Positions 60,895 through 64,000 of a stretch of DNA of 64,000 nt are shown here, piece by piece (position 1 is the stretch's first letter; every line of letters begins with the position of its first letter). The translations under genes and the position numbers were made by a program. The notes beneath the pieces are model-generated. The model saw only the letters and a list, made by a program, of their open reading frames with translations, was not told where the DNA came from and did not search any database. Source of the stretch: Bacillaceae bacterium IKA-2 (lineage in GTDB: Bacteria > Bacillota > Bacilli > Bacillales > Anaerobacillaceae); contig CP134492.1 of assembly GCA_031761875.1 (NCBI GenBank), positions 1,674,001 to 1,738,000 of the forward strand, written 5' to 3'.

Positions 60895-61971
60895 ATGAGT
60901 TTATTATTCCAAAATTCAATTGAAAAGATAGATAAACTTGCTCAACTAGCATATGACAGGCTGTTCGAATTAGACCCGAAACTTGAAACGGAATATAACG
61001 ATCGACAGAAAAGATCGATGTATCAAGATATTTTATCAAGTATAGAATATCTTAATTTGGCTATGAAATTTAATGATAACAAAATATTTATTGGCTATGC
61101 AGTGTGGCTTTACCAATCGCTTAGTTATTCGATAAAAAAATTGGGGAACGAGCGCATCAAGGATCAGATGTGTATGCGTTATCAGGTTCTAGAAGAGCTA
61201 ATAGGAGATCATTTATCAGCCGATGAGGCTTCGCAGGCCTATCATCATTTGGATAACGCAATTATGGCTACCGAAAATGAATTTGTTAATTTTCAAATTT
61301 CTTCGCGATTTGAAGCGCCTGAATATCTAAATATTAAAAGAGAATATCTAAGCCTTCTTCTTAAAAATGATGCGAAAGGGGCTTATTATCTGATTGAAAG
61401 ATCTTTTAATTCTGGAGTGAAGTTGGATGATATTTATTTGAAGGTACTTCAAGAGGTCTTGTATGAGCTCGGAAATCTTTGGCATCAAAATATCATTTCG
61501 ATTGATAAAGAGTATTACTGCACATCGACAACACAAATTGTATTGTCCCAATTTTATCCACTTATTTTTAGTCAACCTAAGAACGGATACAAAATCCTCT
61601 CGTGTGCAGTTGGAACATAACTACATGAAATTGGAATTCGGATGGTTTCAGATTTATTTGAATTCCATGGTTGGGATAGTGTGTATTTGGGTGCAGCAGT
61701 TCCAGCAGATGCAATATTAAATGCTATCACTGAGCATAGCCCTCATTTAATTGCCTTGTCAGTTACGATGCCTCAGCATCTTTCTATGTGTTATGAGCTC
61801 GTCAATACGATAAGAAAACAGTTTCCAACTCTTACTATTTCTGTTGGAGGCAGAGCGTTTCAAACTACAGATCAATTATGGAAAAAATGGGATGTCGATA
61901 TATCTACGGAAACAGCTGATCAGTTGGTCGAGTGGGCGAATCTTAATATTGCGAGTAAAGGAGGGATCTAG
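60895..61971 (+). pseudogene. CarH-like cobalamin-binding sensor protein with one in-frame stop
   Basis: Start ATG 60895 follows GAGAGGAG by seven bases. The frame is continuous over 358 codons except for a TAA at 61618-61620 (codon 242). An N-terminal helical region (1-150) precedes a B12 cap domain (LLKNDAKGAYYLIERSF, LYELGNLWHQNIISIDKEYY) and a Rossmann B12-binding domain (LHEIGIRMVSDLFEFHGWDS, VYLGAAVPADAIL, ALSVTMPQHLSMC, ISVGGRAF). The stop replaces the Glu of the E-x-H-x-x-G motif; His244 and Gly247 follow. The cap has W-H and W-x9-E as in CarH, but Tyr207 where CarH has His. There is no MerR DNA-binding domain. The GGDEF gene begins at the next base after its stop. Confidence 0.85.
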
Positions 61972-63015
61972 ATGATTAGTTTTTTGGTACGCGTTGGTAG
62001 ATTAGGTACGATTAAGGAAATTAAATGGTGTAACCCTGCCTATATCATTCCAACTGCTAATGTATCTTTTTCTGAATTAATCGCAGATTCTGATACAGTG
62101 TTGTTGGATCAAATTGTTGAAAGCTGCAATGGTCAGAATTTTTGTCATCATCATTTGCCGTTAAAATTAAAAGAACACAATATAAAAGTATTCTTACACC
62201 TGTTTGTAACTGGCGAAGACATGTTAATTTTAGGAGTCGATCAGCAAGTATCTTACCTTAATAAATCCAGTGATGAATTCAAAGAAATCATTTATAAATT
62301 CATGAGTGTTGTTGGTAAAACTTTCAATGGTGAGGACATGCCGATTTCGGAGAAAGTACTTTTTCAGATTGAAAAAACTCAGGCTCTTAACAATGAATTG
62401 ATTAACACGAAAAGGATGTTAGAAAAAGCAAATGCGCAATTAAATATTTTGAATTTGGATTTAAACAACAAGCTTGAAAAAGATCCCTTGACAGGATTAG
62501 TCAGTAAATACCAGTACAAGACAGAAATTGAGGAGGCTATTTCCAAACACCCTGGGAAGCTAGCTGTTTTTACTTTTATAGATATTGATAATTTTAAAGC
62601 GGTTAATGACAATTATGGACATGCAACAGGAGATAACTATTTAATTGAGTTTGCAGAACGCTTGAAAAGGTTAAGTCCTGAAAATTCCATAATAATGAGA
62701 ATTGGAGGAGATGAATTTGGACTTTTTACTTATGGCTTAGCTCAGGTTGATAAGGAATTTATTAAAATGATATGGGAGGAGCTCAAAACTCATCTGGTAT
62801 CAAATCCGATTGAAGTTGATGGGGTTGATTTAGAAATTAAAATTAGTGCAGGCATGGCGGTATATGGGAGAGATACATATGACATTAATGAACTGATTGA
62901 GCATGCGGACGTTGCAATGTATAAAGCAAAAGACAGTGGAAAAAACAATTTCTGTATTTTTGGAGAGTCTGAAATAAACTCAAAAAAGTCGCAGTTAACT
63001 TATAATGGAAAGTAG
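61972..63015 (+). CDS. Diguanylate cyclase coupled to the cobalamin sensor
   Basis: 347 residues. The N-terminal 150 residues form an uncharacterised sensor-like domain (PAYIIPTANVSFSELIADSD, CHHHLPLKLKEHNIKVFLHL). A coiled coil (about 130-165) then leads to GGDEF: DPLTGLVSKYQYKTEIEEAI, FIDIDNFKAVNDNYGHATGD and active-site MRIGGDEFGLF. It should synthesise c-di-GMP. Its ATG directly abuts the stop of the cobalamin-binding gene, with GGAGG eight to twelve bases upstream inside that gene, so the two are translationally coupled. I infer light- or cobalamin-dependent control of c-di-GMP. Confidence 0.93.
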   Translation: MISFLVRVGRLGTIKEIKWCNPAYIIPTANVSFSELIADSDTVLLDQIVESCNGQNFCHHHLPLKLKEHNIKVFLHLFVTGEDMLILGVDQQVSYLNKSSDEFKEIIYKFMSVVGKTFNGEDMPISEKVLFQIEKTQALNNELINTKRMLEKANAQLNILNLDLNNKLEKDPLTGLVSKYQYKTEIEEAISKHPGKLAVFTFIDIDNFKAVNDNYGHATGDNYLIEFAERLKRLSPENSIIMRIGGDEFGLFTYGLAQVDKEFIKMIWEELKTHLVSNPIEVDGVDLEIKISAGMAVYGRDTYDINELIEHADVAMYKAKDSGKNNFCIFGESEINSKKSQLTYNGK

Positions 63016-63040
63016 TATTTGTTTAAGTGACTGAAATAAT

Positions 63041-63067
63041 AATAACAGTTGATGAACAGCTGTTATT
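63041..63067 (+). terminator. Hairpin after the GGDEF gene
   Basis: AATAACAG/CTGTTATT stem with an 11-base loop, 26 bases after the stop, without a strong T-run. Confidence 0.55.
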
Positions 63068-63100
63068 GGAATTATCTAGAGAGAAAATAATATCATAAAA

Positions 63101-63208
63101 ATGCATCTTGTAGGTGCAGTCATTGTCGAGAATGGAAAATTTTTTTGGCACAAAAGGGGCGAAGTTAGTTGCTTACCTTATCATTTTCACAACACCATTC
63201 TCGTTTAG
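63101..63208 (+). pseudogene. NUDIX hydrolase N-terminal remnant
   Basis: The frame reads MHLVGAVIVENGKFFWHKRG then EVSCLPYHF and stops. VGAVIVENGKFF..KRGE resembles the first strands of MutT/8-oxo-dGTPase proteins. The NUDIX box itself is absent. A relic of about 35 codons. Confidence 0.5.
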
Positions 63209-63342
63209 CTTCTCTTTTACCACCCAGTCATCAAGATTAGATGCAGTAACCGAAACCGAATCTGATTACACATTTAAAGGGTGGTGAAACGGTTTAAGAA
63301 ATAAGTACAGTTAATTATCTGAGTTTGGCTATAAATATTTTT

Positions 63343-64000
63343 TTAGCCTAATGTTACACAATTTTTTCCATTTCCTTTACTTTGAAAAAGTAATCCATCA
63401 ACTCTTTCAAGGGCACCCTGAATGGTATCTTCCTCTTTAAATATGGTCGCTCCAATAGAAATAGTAACAGATAAATTGCTCTCGTTTTTACGAAGTGAAG
63501 AAGCCTCGGTCAGCATTCTAATTTTTTCACAAATATTCAAAAGTTGTTCTTCATTAATGCCGGTTAAAACCGCGACAAACTCCTCGCCCCCCCATCTACC
63601 CACAAGGTCTGAAGATCTTACTACCGATGACATGGTTTTGGCTACAATCTTAAGTACTTCATCACCTGTTAGATGATCAAACTGATTATTAAAATCTCTG
63701 AAATTATCAATATCCATAAAAGCAATACCGAATGGAATACCGAGCATTTTAAATTCATTCATTTTAAAAGATAAAAAATTATTGATATAGTGGCGGTTGG
63801 CGAGCCCCGTCAGCTGATCCTTGAGAGCTAAAACCTTAAGTTCTTCAACCTGTTCAAGCAGCTCGTGCTTTTTAGAATCATCAACAAAAATTTCCACTGC
63901 TCCAAGAATTGTATCACCGTTATAAATAGCAATCGTACGAACCGTAACTGGAACGCGATGCCCGTTTTTGTGATGTAAATAAAGGGAGCCTTCACGCATA
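63343..64000 (-). CDS. PAS-GGDEF diguanylate cyclase, cut by the window edge
   Basis: 218 residues are visible; the N-terminus lies to the right of the window. A PAS-type end (GSLYLHHKNGHRVPVTVRTI then GAVEIFVDDSKKHELLEQVE) leads through a short helix to GGDEF: DQLTGLANRHYINNFLSFKM, AFMDIDNFRDFNNQFDHLTG and active-site RWGGEEFVAVL. It is the third c-di-GMP synthase in 5 kb and is transcribed towards the other two. ATG 63999 is probably internal. Confidence 0.9.
   Translation of the reverse strand, partial: MREGSLYLHHKNGHRVPVTVRTIAIYNGDTILGAVEIFVDDSKKHELLEQVEELKVLALKDQLTGLANRHYINNFLSFKMNEFKMLGIPFGIAFMDIDNFRDFNNQFDHLTGDEVLKIVAKTMSSVVRSSDLVGRWGGEEFVAVLTGINEEQLLNICEKIRMLTEASSLRKNESNLSVTISIGATIFKEEDTIQGALERVDGLLFQSKGNGKNCVTLG

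Overview
The window looks like a chromosomal segment of a low-GC, endospore-type Gram-positive bacterium of the family Bacillaceae. The support is AT-rich sequence, strong AGGAGG-type ribosome sites with frequent TTG/GTG starts, CcpA-type cre boxes, an M-box riboswitch on mgtE, YisL, CsbD and DegV proteins, class B sortase, MarR/OhrR plus glutathione peroxidase, and tandem diguanylate cyclases. No rRNA, tRNA or CRISPR array was recognised. Genus cannot be fixed from the sequence alone.

Layout. 0-2 kb: repeats, a broken antitoxin gene and a pRiA4b ORF-3-like gene. 2-13 kb: a coherent catabolic locus. It holds a Cache/PAS histidine kinase, an NtrC-type regulator with an altered GAFTGA loop, an orphan betaine/choline-type binding lipoprotein, an aspartase/fumarase-superfamily lyase, an aldehyde dehydrogenase, a zinc alcohol dehydrogenase and a divergent BCCT transporter. 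Cre boxes and a tandem 17-bp operator lie in its control regions. I infer uptake and oxidation of a quaternary-ammonium or choline-like compound under substrate induction and glucose repression. 13-38 kb: an accessory zone full of mobile debris. It carries a REP-like repeat family with about 27-bp inverted ends, a Y1 (RAYT) transposase element with the same ends, its deletion derivative, a 2.6-kb IS21 element inside an aldo/keto reductase gene, TnpB and right-end remnants, and many small gene remnants. Between them sit single genes (NERD-HRDC, 5'-nucleotidase, DUF1287, a nuclease-like protein, TspO-like, DegV, HAD), a coenzyme A disulfide reductase with two rhodanese domains behind a CsoR/CstR-type operator, and a ParA-like ATPase with a small SAP-like partner.

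37.5-59 kb: mostly ordinary chromosome. Contents: a Phd/RelE toxin-antitoxin pair, a FAS1 surface protein with a class B sortase, PAP2, M-box/mgtE, ZIP, di-haem peroxidase, patatin, cyclase, an ABC exporter with glutathione peroxidase and an OhrR-like regulator, GDSL esterase, ExoA, a thioredoxin-like protein, cardiolipin synthase, CsbD and an AI-2E family permease. 59-64 kb: c-di-GMP signalling, with a Cache-GGDEF protein, a CarH-like cobalamin-binding protein interrupted by one in-frame stop exactly at the conserved Glu of its B12 motif, a GGDEF protein directly coupled to it, and a third GGDEF protein running off the window.

The two most striking observations are the single-orientation RAYT/REP family (every oriented copy points the same way over 37 kb) and the cobalamin-sensor/diguanylate-cyclase pair.
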